From Streptomyces bauhiniae (GTDB lineage Bacteria > Actinomycetota > Actinomycetes > Streptomycetales > Streptomycetaceae): 64,000 nucleotides of DNA. The position numbers and the translations under genes were made by a program. The first letter of the stretch is position 1; every line of letters begins with the position of its first letter. Below the pieces are notes generated by a model that saw nothing but the letters and a program-made list of their open reading frames with translations, had not been told where the DNA came from and made no database searches. The stretch is taken from assembly GCF_004784475.1 (NCBI RefSeq), contig NZ_SRRT01000002.1:186001-250000 (forward strand). The letters are read 5' to 3'. Below are positions 1-8,680 of this stretch, piece after piece.

Positions 1-1758
1 TACATCGTGGACAGCCGGGGCAACCGGTTCCGGCTGAAGGCCGCCAACTGGGACGGCGCACAGGGTTCGTACAACGGCAGCGGCAGCGTGGACGACCCGG
101 CCAACCATCACGCGGGCCAGAACGCGCACGACATCCCGCTCGGCCTCGACCGGGTTCCGATCGCCCGACTGCTCTCCGACTTCCGGGAGTTGGGCGTCAA
201 CACCATCCGGCTGCCCTTCTCCAACGAGCTGGTCCACCGCACGACCCCCGTACCGGACGCGGCGGTCACCGCCAACCCGCAGTTGCGCGGCAAGACCCCG
301 CTCCAGGTGTACGACGCGGTGGTGGACGCGCTCAGCCAGGCCGGGTTCGCCGTCATCCTGAACAACCACACCAACACCTCCCGCTGGTGCTGCGGCATCG
401 ACGGCAACGAACGCTGGAACAGCAGCCAGTCCACTCAGGCGTGGGCGGACGACTGGGTGTTCATGGCCCGCCGCTACGCGAATGTGCCCGGTGTGGTCGG
501 CGCCGACCTCTACAACGAGGTCCGCCGGGACATCCTGGACGACCCCAACTGGGGCCTGGGCGACGCCCACGACTGGTACGCGGCGGCCCAGACGGCAGGC
601 GACCGCATCCTCACCGAGGCCAACCCCAAGCTGCTCATCGTGATCGAGGGCATCAACTGGACCGGCCTCCCGGTCGACGGACTCCCGCACGGCCGCCCCC
701 AGTTGACCCCCGCCCGCACCCTCTCGCACACCCTGGTCGACTCCCACAAGCTGGTCTACTCGGCCCACTTCTACGGCTACACCGGCCCCCGGCACAGCGG
801 CGCCACCGGCATCGGCGAGACGCACGACGCCCGCTACCAGGACCTGTCCCGCGACGAGTTGAACGCGGCGCTCACCGACGAGGCGTTCTTCGTGGAGGAG
901 TCCGGGCGCCACTACACCGCGCCGGTGTGGATCAGCGAGTTCGGCGCCGGGGCCGGGGAGACCAACCCGGCGACCCGCGCCTGGTTCGGCAACATCACCG
1001 ACTACTTCACCGACCACGACGCCGACTTCGCGTACTGGCCCCTGGTCGGCTTCGACGGGCACGACGACTGGGCGCTGCTCCGCTACGACGAGGGCGGCCG
1101 CCGCTCCGGGCTCCTCGACTCCGGCGACTGGCGGGCCCCGGCCTGGCGGCACCTGATGGACACACCGGGGAAGACCGGGCCCGTGCCGACGGCCGCCGTG
1201 TGGAAGATGCTGAACACCGACCACGGGGACGCGGTGGAATCGCTCCGGGTGCGGAACACCGGTGACTGGGACTCGGGCGCGTACAAGGCGGCCTGCCCTG
1301 ACGGGCTGCGGCTGGCCGGGCTGAGCCACACGGGCGGGCGCGGGCTGTGCACGGACGCGGGGGCGGCCGGTCTCCGCGCGGCGGACGGCGCGCAGAGCGT
1401 CGTCAAGGACGAGCGGTTCGTCTCCGGCGGCGACTGGGCGTCCGGGTACACCAAGCTGCAGTGCCCGTCCGGCGCGTTCCTGATCGGCTACGGCCTGCGC
1501 GGCGAGCGGGTGTCGTCGGCGCTGTGCGCACCGGGCCGCTCCGCGCTGGCGGGCAGCGGGCGGACCGTGTGGTTCGACCGCTCGGACAACCGCCCCCCGG
1601 ACGGCGCGGGCGGCGCGGACGGCGCGGGCGGCGAGTTCGCCGAGGGCGCGTACAAAGGCCAGTGCGCGGTGAACGAGTACGCGGCCGGGATCGCCTTCAC
1701 CACCCGCCTCGGCGCCCGGCAGGGCCCGGCGGCACTGCTGTGCCGGACCCTGCCGTAG
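1..1758 (+). CDS. Secreted GH5 cellulase-like glycoside hydrolase, 5' end outside the window
   Basis: The reading frame is open from base 1 (YIVDSRGNRF) and a GTG at 7 is internal, so the start and any signal peptide lie upstream. The barrel shows the GH5 landmarks RLPFSNE, the acid/base glutamate in YNEVRRD (window residue 173) and the nucleophile in WISEFGAG (residue 313), so hydrolysis of a beta-1,4-glucan or related beta-glycan is expected. After about residue 400 there is a roughly 180-residue C-terminal part with repeated NTGDWDSGAYK/GGDWASGY-like blocks and paired cysteines, probably a small beta-trefoil-like or accessory module that I cannot name. It ends one base from the convergent gene at 1760, with no terminator visible between them. 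Substrate is inferred from family only. Confidence 0.85.
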   Translation, partial: YIVDSRGNRFRLKAANWDGAQGSYNGSGSVDDPANHHAGQNAHDIPLGLDRVPIARLLSDFRELGVNTIRLPFSNELVHRTTPVPDAAVTANPQLRGKTPLQVYDAVVDALSQAGFAVILNNHTNTSRWCCGIDGNERWNSSQSTQAWADDWVFMARRYANVPGVVGADLYNEVRRDILDDPNWGLGDAHDWYAAAQTAGDRILTEANPKLLIVIEGINWTGLPVDGLPHGRPQLTPARTLSHTLVDSHKLVYSAHFYGYTGPRHSGATGIGETHDARYQDLSRDELNAALTDEAFFVEESGRHYTAPVWISEFGAGAGETNPATRAWFGNITDYFTDHDADFAYWPLVGFDGHDDWALLRYDEGGRRSGLLDSGDWRAPAWRHLMDTPGKTGPVPTAAVWKMLNTDHGDAVESLRVRNTGDWDSGAYKAACPDGLRLAGLSHTGGRGLCTDAGAAGLRAADGAQSVVKDERFVSGGDWASGYTKLQCPSGAFLIGYGLRGERVSSALCAPGRSALAGSGRTVWFDRSDNRPPDGAGGADGAGGEFAEGAYKGQCAVNEYAAGIAFTTRLGARQGPAALLCRTLP

Positions 1759-1759
1759 C

Positions 1760-2554
1760 TCAGCCGGGGTCGGTGACCTCGAAGGAGAGGTCGTTGTCGA
1801 CCGTGTAGTAGGGGCGGACCAGTTGGCCACCCTCGGGCGCGGCCGCGTACACGAAGGAGTGTTTGCGGTCCGCCACGTCGTCCAGGACGCGGCCCACCCG
1901 GACGGGGGCCGCGCCGGCGGTGGGCAGCACGTGGACGTCCCAGTAGCGGACGTCCACGCCGGTGAGGTCCGCGTGGTCGACGGTGAACCGGAGACCCCGG
2001 CCGTCCGCGTCGACGCTCGGGCCGAGGAGGCGCTCCTCGCGGCTGCGCCGCCCGCGCAGCCGTACGACGGCGTCCTCGCCCAGGTCGGTGCCGTGCAGGC
2101 GGGCGGTGACGGTGGTGGCCTTGTCGCCGACCTCGATCGGCCCGGCCTCCGCGTGGGCGGGCCGCAGCCAGGCCCGTACGGCGAGGAAGCCGTCCAGCGC
2201 CCGGTACGGGATGCGCACCGCCACCGGCGACGGCCGGTCGACGCGGGCGCCGTCCACGAGGACCCGCAGATCCAGCGGGCCGGAGACCAACTGCTGTGGC
2301 TCGGCGTCCGGTTCGCGCACCAGGAAGGCGTCCCAGCGGCCCTCCTCCAGCGCGGGCAGCGGCTCCAGCACGGCGAGGGTCCGCCCGTCGCCCGAGGCTT
2401 CCAGCGGGAGCCGGCGTGCGGCGGGGTCGGGGACGCCCTTGCGGGGCCTGGCCTTCAGGACCAGGTGCGCGGAGCCGGGGGTGGCAAGGGGAAGGGCGAA
2501 GGTGAGGCGGCCGTCGGCGTCCGCCCCGCAGGTCACGCGGATCTCGGTGTTCAT
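1760..2554 (-). CDS. Conserved hypothetical protein paired with a glycosyltransferase
   Basis: This 264-aa product starts at MNTEIRVTCG, whose ATG overlaps the stop of the upstream glycosyltransferase as ATGA (2551-2554). The longer reading frame beginning 40 codons upstream is therefore not preferred. There is no signal peptide, membrane segment or recognisable catalytic motif. The protein is rich in short beta-strand-like stretches (AHLVLKAR, DLRVLVDGARV, VHVLPTAG), which suggests beta-sandwich domains. It is the last gene of a four-gene operon with a lipid kinase and an AGPS-like enzyme, so an accessory role in making or modifying a glycolipid or surface glycan is an inference from context. 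Confidence 0.7.
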   Translation of the reverse strand: MNTEIRVTCGADADGRLTFALPLATPGSAHLVLKARPRKGVPDPAARRLPLEASGDGRTLAVLEPLPALEEGRWDAFLVREPDAEPQQLVSGPLDLRVLVDGARVDRPSPVAVRIPYRALDGFLAVRAWLRPAHAEAGPIEVGDKATTVTARLHGTDLGEDAVVRLRGRRSREERLLGPSVDADGRGLRFTVDHADLTGVDVRYWDVHVLPTAGAAPVRVGRVLDDVADRKHSFVYAAAPEGGQLVRPYYTVDNDLSFEVTDPG

Positions 2555-3816
2555 CGCCGCCACCCCCGCACGGTGCGTACCGCACTGGCGGCGGCCGTGT
2601 AGGCCAGGTCGTGGGCGCTCTGCCGGGCGGCCGTCAGCCGACGGCGCCCGGCACCCGGTTCGCCGGGCGGCCACTGACCCGCCCGCTTGGCGGCGAGCGC
2701 CTCGGACAGCAGGCGTTCGGCGCGGGCCACCACGACCTCGGGGGCGTAGCGGCGGGCGTTCTCCAGGGCTGACTTGCCCATCGTGCGGCGCCGTTCGTCG
2801 TCGCGGACCAGGTCCAGCAGGGCCGTACCGAAGGCGTCCGGGTCACCGACCGGCACGAGCCGTCCGTCGACGCCGTCCTGGATGATCTCGCCGGGCCCGT
2901 AGGCGCAGTCGGTGCTGACAACGGGCAGCCCGCAGCGCATCGCCTCGACGATGGTCATGCCGAAGGGCTCGAAGGTGGAGGAGGCGGTGGCGATGGACGC
3001 CTTGACCCACTCGGACTCCATCGGGACGGCGGCGCCCATCAGGAAGGCGTGGTCGCTGAGGCCGAGCCGCTGGATGAGGGCGCGCAGCCGGTCGCGTTCC
3101 TCGCCCCTGCCGTAGATGCGCAGCCGCCAGTCGGGACGGGCGGCGGCGACGTGCGCGAAGGCGCGGATCAGGGTGTCGTAGTCCTTCATCGGCACGAGCC
3201 GGCCCGCGGCGACGATGAGCCGCGATTCGCCGTCGACGGGCGGGAGTTCGGGGTCGGGCACGCTGTTGGGCAGCGCCTCGACGCGGACGCCGGGCAGCCA
3301 GGTGCCACGCCGGTAGGCGCGGGCGTCGGCGTCGGTGACGGTGGTGATGAGGTCGAGGTCGCGGTAGGCGCGGCGCAGTACGGGGCGCAGCCGGCGCGAG
3401 TGGTGGTCCCAGGTGAGGTGTTCCTGGCCGACGCGGAGGACGCGGTCGGGTGCCTGGCGGGCGAGGTGGACGTTGAGGCCGGGGCGGGTGCCGATGACGA
3501 CCTCGGCGTCGGTGCCGGCGAGCTGGGCGGCGATCCGCTCGTCGGTCAGTCTGCTGTACTCGCGGTGGCGTCCCTCGGCGGCCGGGAAGACCCGCGCGGG
3601 TTCGCGGTGCGCCGGGTGGTCCTGCTCCGCGCGCAGATCCACCAGGGGCCGCAGCCGGACGCGGGGGTCCAGGGTGAGCGGGGGGCGTTCGCGGCTGCGG
3701 AGTACGGACACGATCTCCACGTCGTGCCGTTCGGCGAGCGCTCCGGCCAGGTTGAAGGTGGTGGTGATCGTCCCTCCGATCGCATACGCGTTGTGGAGCA
3801 GGAAAGAGATCTTCAT
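2551..3816 (-). CDS. Glycosyltransferase family 4 (GT-B fold)
   Basis: This 421-aa cytoplasmic or membrane-peripheral glycosyltransferase begins MKISFLLHNAYAIGGT, the typical Rossmann start of GT4 enzymes with the acceptor-side glycine loop. The C-terminal donor domain carries VAAGRLVPMKDYDTLI and the EPFGMTIVEAMRCGLPVV block near residue 282, with the E-x7-E arrangement that binds the nucleotide-sugar donor. Donor and acceptor cannot be read from sequence. It sits 41 nt after the lipid-kinase gene and overlaps the next gene by four bases, so it is translated within the same minus-strand operon. A glycolipid acceptor is an attractive inference from these neighbours. Confidence 0.88.
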   Translation of the reverse strand: MKISFLLHNAYAIGGTITTTFNLAGALAERHDVEIVSVLRSRERPPLTLDPRVRLRPLVDLRAEQDHPAHREPARVFPAAEGRHREYSRLTDERIAAQLAGTDAEVVIGTRPGLNVHLARQAPDRVLRVGQEHLTWDHHSRRLRPVLRRAYRDLDLITTVTDADARAYRRGTWLPGVRVEALPNSVPDPELPPVDGESRLIVAAGRLVPMKDYDTLIRAFAHVAAARPDWRLRIYGRGEERDRLRALIQRLGLSDHAFLMGAAVPMESEWVKASIATASSTFEPFGMTIVEAMRCGLPVVSTDCAYGPGEIIQDGVDGRLVPVGDPDAFGTALLDLVRDDERRRTMGKSALENARRYAPEVVVARAERLLSEALAAKRAGQWPPGEPGAGRRRLTAARQSAHDLAYTAAASAVRTVRGWRR

Positions 3817-3857
3817 GCCGGTCCAGACCTTGTCGACACGGGCGCGGTTGCCAGACG

Positions 3858-4769
3858 TTACCGCTTCGTGTCCTCAAGGCCCGGTGAAGGGCACAGCACG
3901 GCCAGGTCGGCGGGGCGGACCCGGACGGTGACGGGGAGGGCGGCCTCCACCTCGCCGTCGGCCCCGTACGGCACGGGCCGGTCGGCCTCGATGCGCAGCT
4001 CGCGGCCGCGCAGCACCCGTACCTCGGGGCGGCGGAGGTGGGCGCCGGTCTTCAGCTCGTTCATCAGGGTGAAGAAGAGGCGGCGCGGGGCCTCGCGGAT
4101 CAGCACGATGTCGAGGAGGCCGTCGTCGAGTTCGGCGGCGGGGGCGATGGCGCGGCCGAAGCCGTAGTAGGGGGAGTTGGCGGCGACGACGGTGTAGCCG
4201 CGGTGCCGCTGTTCCTCGCCGTCGACGGTGATCCGGTACTCGGCGGTGCGCCAGCCGGCCACGGCGCGCAGGCCGCCCGCGTAGTAGGAGGCGGCGCCGC
4301 GCAGCAGCCGGGACTGGTTGGCGTACCGGTTGGCGAGGGCGTCGACCCCGGCGTAGACGCTGCCGAGGACGACGGTGCGCGGGTGGACGGCGGACTCGAC
4401 CTCGAGGGTGTCGACGCGCCGGGGCTCGGCGTGCAGCAGGATCTCGGCGAGGGCGGCGGGGTCGGCGGGCAGGCCGAGGGCGCGGGCGAAGTCGTTGCCG
4501 CGTCCGGCGGGTACGAGCCCCAGCACGGCGCCGGTGCCGCTGAGCGCTCCCCCGATGCCGCCGGCCATGCCGTCGCCGCCGACGGCGAGGACGACCCGGC
4601 CCCTCTCTCCGGCGCGCAGGGCGGTCTCGCGGGCGTGGGCGAGGCTGTTGCTGTACTCGGTCTCCAGCGTGGCGCCGGCCTCCCGGAGGTGCCGGGCCAC
4701 CTGGAGCAGCGTGGCGGCCCCGGTGGAGGCGCCCGCGGTCGGGTTGACCACGGCGGTGAACTCTCGCAT
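3858..4769 (-). CDS. Diacylglycerol kinase-family lipid kinase
   Basis: The 303-aa product starts MREFTAVVNPTAGAST, with a strong GGAGG ribosome site ending 8 nt before the ATG at 4769. It has the DAGK/sphingosine-kinase/YegS catalytic signatures: the NPTAG loop near residue 9, and VLAVGGDGMAGGIGGAL with the nucleotide-binding GGDG. The later segments GRGNDFARALG and IAPAAELDDGLLDI also match the family. It would phosphorylate a lipid alcohol such as diacylglycerol using ATP at the membrane. It follows the AGPS-like gene by 20 nt and precedes the GT4 gene. An alkylglycerol rather than a diacylglycerol substrate is possible given that neighbour. The longer in-frame ORF upstream is low-complexity Arg/Pro and is rejected. 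Confidence 0.88.
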   Translation of the reverse strand: MREFTAVVNPTAGASTGAATLLQVARHLREAGATLETEYSNSLAHARETALRAGERGRVVLAVGGDGMAGGIGGALSGTGAVLGLVPAGRGNDFARALGLPADPAALAEILLHAEPRRVDTLEVESAVHPRTVVLGSVYAGVDALANRYANQSRLLRGAASYYAGGLRAVAGWRTAEYRITVDGEEQRHRGYTVVAANSPYYGFGRAIAPAAELDDGLLDIVLIREAPRRLFFTLMNELKTGAHLRRPEVRVLRGRELRIEADRPVPYGADGEVEAALPVTVRVRPADLAVLCPSPGLEDTKR

Positions 4770-4789
4770 CGGTGTGCCTCCGGGCGCGG

Positions 4790-6382
4790 TCAGTCGGTGG
4801 GGAGCAGGACGCCGGGGTTGAGCAGCCCGGCGGGGTCGAGGCGGGCCTTGACGGCGCGCAGCGCGTCGACGGCGAGGGGTCCGGCCTCGCGTACGTACCA
4901 GTCGCGGTGGTCGGTGCCGACGCCGTGGTGGTGGGAGATGGTGCCGCCCGCCGCGAGCACGGCCTCGTTGGCCGCGTGCTTGGCCGGGGTCCAGTGGGCG
5001 ACGGGGTCCTCGCCCTGGGCGCTGACCACGGTGAAGTAGAGGGAGGCGCCGTTCTCGTACACGTGGGAGATGTGGCACATGACCAGGGGCGGGGTGCCGG
5101 CGCCGGTCAGGGTGTCGGTGAGGGCGGTGCGTACGGCGGTGTACAGCTCGGGTATCCGGGACCAGAACGCGGCGGTCTCCAGGGTCTCGGCGAAGGCGCC
5201 GGCGTCGAGGAGGGCGTCGCGCAGGTAGGGCGCTTCGTAGCGGCCGTGGGCCCAGCGTTCACCGGGTTCGATGCCGACGAGGGTGCCGCCGCACTCCCGC
5301 AGCACGGCGGCCGCCTCCTCGCGGCGCCGGGCGGTGTCAGCGGAGGTGCCCTCGTAGCCGGTGACGGCGAGGCAGCCGGTGCCGCCGTCGGCGAGGGCGG
5401 CGCCGATGGCGTCGGGCTGGGCGAGGCCGACCAGGGTCTCGGTCTCGTCGGAGAGCCGGAGCACGGTGGGCCGGGGTCCGTCCTGGGCGAGCCTGCGCAG
5501 CGCGGCGGCGCCCTCGGCGAAGGTGGCGAACCGCCAGCCCTCGTACAGGCGTTGCTCGGGCTGCGGCCGTACCCGGACGGTGACGGAGGTGATGACGCCG
5601 AAGGCGCCCTCGGAGCCGAGGACGAGCTGGCGCAGGTCGGGTCCGGCGGCGGAGCGCGGGGCGCGGCCGGTCTCGATGGTGCCCTCGGGGGTGGCGAGGG
5701 TGAGGCCGAGGACCATCTCGTCGAAGCGGCCGTACCCGGCGGACGCCTGGCCGCTGGAGCGGGCGGCGGCGAAGCCTCCGACGGTGGCCCACTCGAAGGA
5801 CTGCGGGAAGTGCCCGAGCGTGAACCCCTGTGCGGCGAGCAGGGCTTCGGCCTGTGGGCCGCGCAGTCCGGGCTGGAGGACGGCGGTGCGGGAGACCGGG
5901 TCGAGGTCGAGCAGGGCGTCCATCCGGCGCAGGTCGAGCGCGATGAACTCCCCGCGCTCGGGGGCGAGTCCGCCGACGACGCTGGTGCCGCCGCCGAACG
6001 GCACGACCGCCACCGCGTGTGCGGCACAGGCCCGCAGCACCGCGAGCACCTCCTCGTGAGAGGCGGGCAGGACGACGGCCTGCGGTACGTCGGTGACGTC
6101 GCCCGCGCGGATGCGCAGCAGGTCGGGCGTGGACTTGCCCCGGATGTGCCGGACGCGGCTCTCGGCGTCGGTGCGGACGTGGTCCGCCGTGCCCACCGCG
6201 TCGGCGAGGTCCTTGAGCGCGGCCGGGGTGAGCGTGGGGTCGGACAGCTCAAGGTCTTTCAGCGCCACGGGAGTTGAGGGGCTCGGGCGGACGCCGAGCA
6301 GGTCGTGCAGGAGTCCGGCCACCGCGTCGGGCAGGGGGGCCGCCTTCGCCGGGTCGCCCCAGCCGTTCCACAGCATGTCCAT
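4790..6382 (-). CDS. FAD-dependent alkyldihydroxyacetonephosphate synthase (AGPS)-like enzyme
   Basis: This 530-aa VAO-family flavoenzyme has the FAD pyrophosphate loop VVPFGGGTSVVGG near residue 125. Near the C-terminus it carries YENGASLYFT (about residue 441) and SHHHGVG (about 480), the Tyr and His-triplet motifs known from alkylglycerone-phosphate synthase, which swaps the acyl chain of acyl-DHAP for a fatty alcohol to give an ether bond. D-lactate dehydrogenase and glycolate oxidase relatives lack this HHH signature. I chose the ATG at 6382 (MDMLWNGWGD), with GAGGA ten bases upstream; an ATG at 6427 adds 15 poorly convincing residues. It heads the minus-strand operon and is divergent from tetR-glpD. 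Confidence 0.82.
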   Translation of the reverse strand: MDMLWNGWGDPAKAAPLPDAVAGLLHDLLGVRPSPSTPVALKDLELSDPTLTPAALKDLADAVGTADHVRTDAESRVRHIRGKSTPDLLRIRAGDVTDVPQAVVLPASHEEVLAVLRACAAHAVAVVPFGGGTSVVGGLAPERGEFIALDLRRMDALLDLDPVSRTAVLQPGLRGPQAEALLAAQGFTLGHFPQSFEWATVGGFAAARSSGQASAGYGRFDEMVLGLTLATPEGTIETGRAPRSAAGPDLRQLVLGSEGAFGVITSVTVRVRPQPEQRLYEGWRFATFAEGAAALRRLAQDGPRPTVLRLSDETETLVGLAQPDAIGAALADGGTGCLAVTGYEGTSADTARRREEAAAVLRECGGTLVGIEPGERWAHGRYEAPYLRDALLDAGAFAETLETAAFWSRIPELYTAVRTALTDTLTGAGTPPLVMCHISHVYENGASLYFTVVSAQGEDPVAHWTPAKHAANEAVLAAGGTISHHHGVGTDHRDWYVREAGPLAVDALRAVKARLDPAGLLNPGVLLPTD

Positions 6383-6447
6383 CGAACGGTCGTCCTCGCC
6401 AGGTCGGTTCGGTGTGTGCGGCGCCATCTCCCCCCGGCCGCCGGGGC

Positions 6448-6462
6448 GTTACACTGTTACAC
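6448..6462. promoter_or_regulatory. Tandem GTTACAC repeat in the AGPS/TetR intergenic region
   Basis: GTTACACTGTTACAC sits directly before the tetR ATG, as two 7-base direct repeats with a one-base spacer. It contains a TACACT -10-like hexamer (6450-6455) placed seven bases before the ATG, so the tetR mRNA may be leaderless; no Shine-Dalgarno sequence is present. TetR proteins commonly bind such short AT-richer islands, so this is the best candidate for autoregulatory and divergent control. Binding itself is inferred. Confidence 0.4.
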
Positions 6463-7062
6463 ATGACGTCCATCCGTCACAACCGTTCGGACGCCGACAC
6501 CGTGCTCGACGCGGTGCGCGACTGCGTCCTGGCCGTAGGTGTCCGCCGCACCACGCTCGCCGACGTGGCCCGCCGCGCCGGGGTCTCCCGGATGACCCTG
6601 TACCGGCGCTGGCCCGATCTGCGCACGCTGGTGGGCGACTTGATGACCCGCGAGTGGCTCGCCGTGGCCACCCGCGCGATGCCCGCCGCGTCGGACGGCC
6701 CGCACACCCGCGCCCGGATCGTGACCGGACTGGTCGCGGGCGTCACCGAGTTCCGGGACCACCCCCTGTTCCACAAGATCCTGGACGTCGACCCCGAGCT
6801 GCTGCTCCCCTACGTCCTCGACCGGCGCGGCGCCACCCAGGAGGCCCTGCTGGCGCTCCTGACCGACGCCCTGCGCGAGGGCCACGCGGACGGCTCGGTA
6901 CGGGTGACGCACCCCGGACGCCAGGCCCGCGCCGTGCTGTTGCTGGTGCAGTCCTTCGCGCTGTCGCTGCGCACCATGACCGACGAGGACGACGCCGAGC
7001 TGGACGCCACCGCCTTCCTGGGCGAGCTGCGCACCCTTCTGGAGAGGACCCTCACCCCATGA
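6463..7062 (+). CDS. TetR-family transcriptional regulator
   Basis: The 199-aa protein has an N-terminal TetR DNA-binding domain, residues about 15-55, with the helix-turn-helix TLADVARRAGVSRMTLYRRW. The ligand-binding half is divergent, as is usual. Its ATG overlaps nothing upstream, and its TGA overlaps the ATG of glpD (ATGA at 7059-7062), so the two are translationally coupled. The divergent AGPS operon begins about 80 nt away. The likely job is repression of both transcription units in response to a lipid or acyl-CoA-like ligand. That ligand is guessed from context and not shown by sequence. Confidence 0.88.
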   Translation: MTSIRHNRSDADTVLDAVRDCVLAVGVRRTTLADVARRAGVSRMTLYRRWPDLRTLVGDLMTREWLAVATRAMPAASDGPHTRARIVTGLVAGVTEFRDHPLFHKILDVDPELLLPYVLDRRGATQEALLALLTDALREGHADGSVRVTHPGRQARAVLLLVQSFALSLRTMTDEDDAELDATAFLGELRTLLERTLTP

Positions 7063-8639
7063 GCAACCGCGACCGCGCCGACCGTACGGCGGCACCGGGT
7101 TCGTCGCTCGACGCCGCCCGCCGCACCCGCGAGCTGGCCGGGGCGGCCGGGGGCGGCACGGCCGACCTGCTGGTGGTGGGCCTCGGCGCCACGGGGGCGG
7201 GCGTCGCCCTGGACGCGGCGGCGCGCGGTCTGGACGTGGTCGCGATCGACGCCCACGACCTGGCCTTCGGCACCTCCCGCTGGAGTTCCAAGCTGATCCA
7301 CGGGGGCCTGCGCTATCTGGCGGCCGGGCAGTTCGACGTGGCGCACGAGAGCGCGGTCGAGCGGGGCGTGCTGATGACGCGTACGGCACCGCATCTGGTG
7401 GCCGCGCAGCCCTTCGTGCTGCCGCTGACCCCGCTGGTGTCGCGGGCGCAGGCGTCGCTGGCGTGGGCGGGGTTCCGGGCCGGGGACATGCTGCGGCTGG
7501 CCGCGCGCACCCCGCGCCAGGTGCTGCCGGTGCCCCGCCGGCTGTCGGCGGCGGAGGCCCGGCACCTGGCGCCCTCGGTGCGCGCGGCCGGGCTGCGCGG
7601 CGGCCTGCTGTCCTGGGACGGCAAGGTGACCGACGACGCCCGCCTGGTCACCGCCCTGGCCCGCACCGCCGCCGCGCACGGCGCCCGGATTCTCACCCGC
7701 GTCCGCGCCCTGTCGCTGGGCCCGGCCGGGGCCCGCTTCCGGGACGAACTCACCGGCGAGGAAGGGGAGATCAGGGCGCGTGCCGTCGTCAACGCGGCCG
7801 GCGTGTGGGCCGGGGGCCTGGTCGACGGCTTCCGCGTACGGCCCTCGCGCGGCACCCATCTCGTCCTGCGCTCCGAGCGCCTCGGCGCGCTCCCGGCCGG
7901 CCTCCACATACCGGTGCCCGGCGAGACCAACCGCTTCGTCCTGGTGCTTCCGCAGGGCGACGGCCGTACGTACGTGGGTCTCACCGACGAGCCGGTGGAG
8001 GGCGCGGTCCCGGACGTGCCCGAGGTGCCGGAGACGGACATCGGCTTCCTGCTGGACGTACTGGGCTCCGTGCTGGACGCGCCGGTGCGGCGGGACGAGG
8101 TGGACGGCGCGTTCGCCGGGCTGCGCCCACTGCTGGACACGTCGGTGCCGGGCGCCCCCGGCTCGGCGCGCACCTCGGACATCTCGCGGCGGCACGCGGT
8201 GCTGACCTCGTCGGACGGGGTGGTCACCGTGGTGGGCGGCAAGCTCACGACGTATCGGCGGATGGCGCAGGACGCGGTGGACGCGTGCGGCCTCACCTCC
8301 GCGCCCTCCCCCACCGCCGCGCTCCCCCTGGTCGGCGCCGCCGCCCCGGAGCACCTGCGCGGCCTGCCCGCGCCCGCCCGCCTGGTCCGCCGCTACGGCA
8401 CCGAGGCCCCGGCCGTCCTCGCCCTGGCCGAGCGGGACCCGGCGCTCGCCGAGCCGGTGCTCCTCGGGCACCCCGTCACCCGCGCGGAACTCCTCTGGGC
8501 CGCCCGCCACGAGGGCGCCCTCGACCCGTCCGACCTCCTGGACCGCCGCACCCGCATCGGCCTCGTCCCGGAGGACCGCGCCGAGGCCCTCGGGGTCGCC
8601 GCCGAGATCCTGTCGCGGGCCACCCCATCGGGCGTCTGA
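7059..8639 (+). CDS. glpD: Glycerol-3-phosphate dehydrogenase, FAD-dependent
   Basis: This 526-aa enzyme oxidises sn-glycerol 3-phosphate to dihydroxyacetone phosphate and passes electrons to quinone at the inner membrane face. The FAD Rossmann motif is VVGLGATGAG (residues 39-48), followed by FGTSRWSSKLIHGGLRYL, which is diagnostic for GlpD, then VNAAGVWA and VVGGKLTTYRRMA. It starts inside the end of tetR. The usual glpD partners (glpF, glpK) are absent here. Instead the gene faces an AGPS-like enzyme, whose substrate derives from DHAP, so it may supply or drain that pool. Length is normal for the family. Confidence 0.9.
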   Translation: MSNRDRADRTAAPGSSLDAARRTRELAGAAGGGTADLLVVGLGATGAGVALDAAARGLDVVAIDAHDLAFGTSRWSSKLIHGGLRYLAAGQFDVAHESAVERGVLMTRTAPHLVAAQPFVLPLTPLVSRAQASLAWAGFRAGDMLRLAARTPRQVLPVPRRLSAAEARHLAPSVRAAGLRGGLLSWDGKVTDDARLVTALARTAAAHGARILTRVRALSLGPAGARFRDELTGEEGEIRARAVVNAAGVWAGGLVDGFRVRPSRGTHLVLRSERLGALPAGLHIPVPGETNRFVLVLPQGDGRTYVGLTDEPVEGAVPDVPEVPETDIGFLLDVLGSVLDAPVRRDEVDGAFAGLRPLLDTSVPGAPGSARTSDISRRHAVLTSSDGVVTVVGGKLTTYRRMAQDAVDACGLTSAPSPTAALPLVGAAAPEHLRGLPAPARLVRRYGTEAPAVLALAERDPALAEPVLLGHPVTRAELLWAARHEGALDPSDLLDRRTRIGLVPEDRAEALGVAAEILSRATPSGV

Positions 8640-8680
8640 CCTGTTTCGCGGCTTCGCGCCAGGGGCATCCGTTGCCCGTG

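Noticed and set aside
6093..7058. Long N-terminal extension of glpD and upstream in-frame ORF
   Set aside because: It overlaps tetR and the AGPS gene in other frames and has shadow-type Arg/Ser/Pro composition; the ATGA-coupled start at 7059 is clear.
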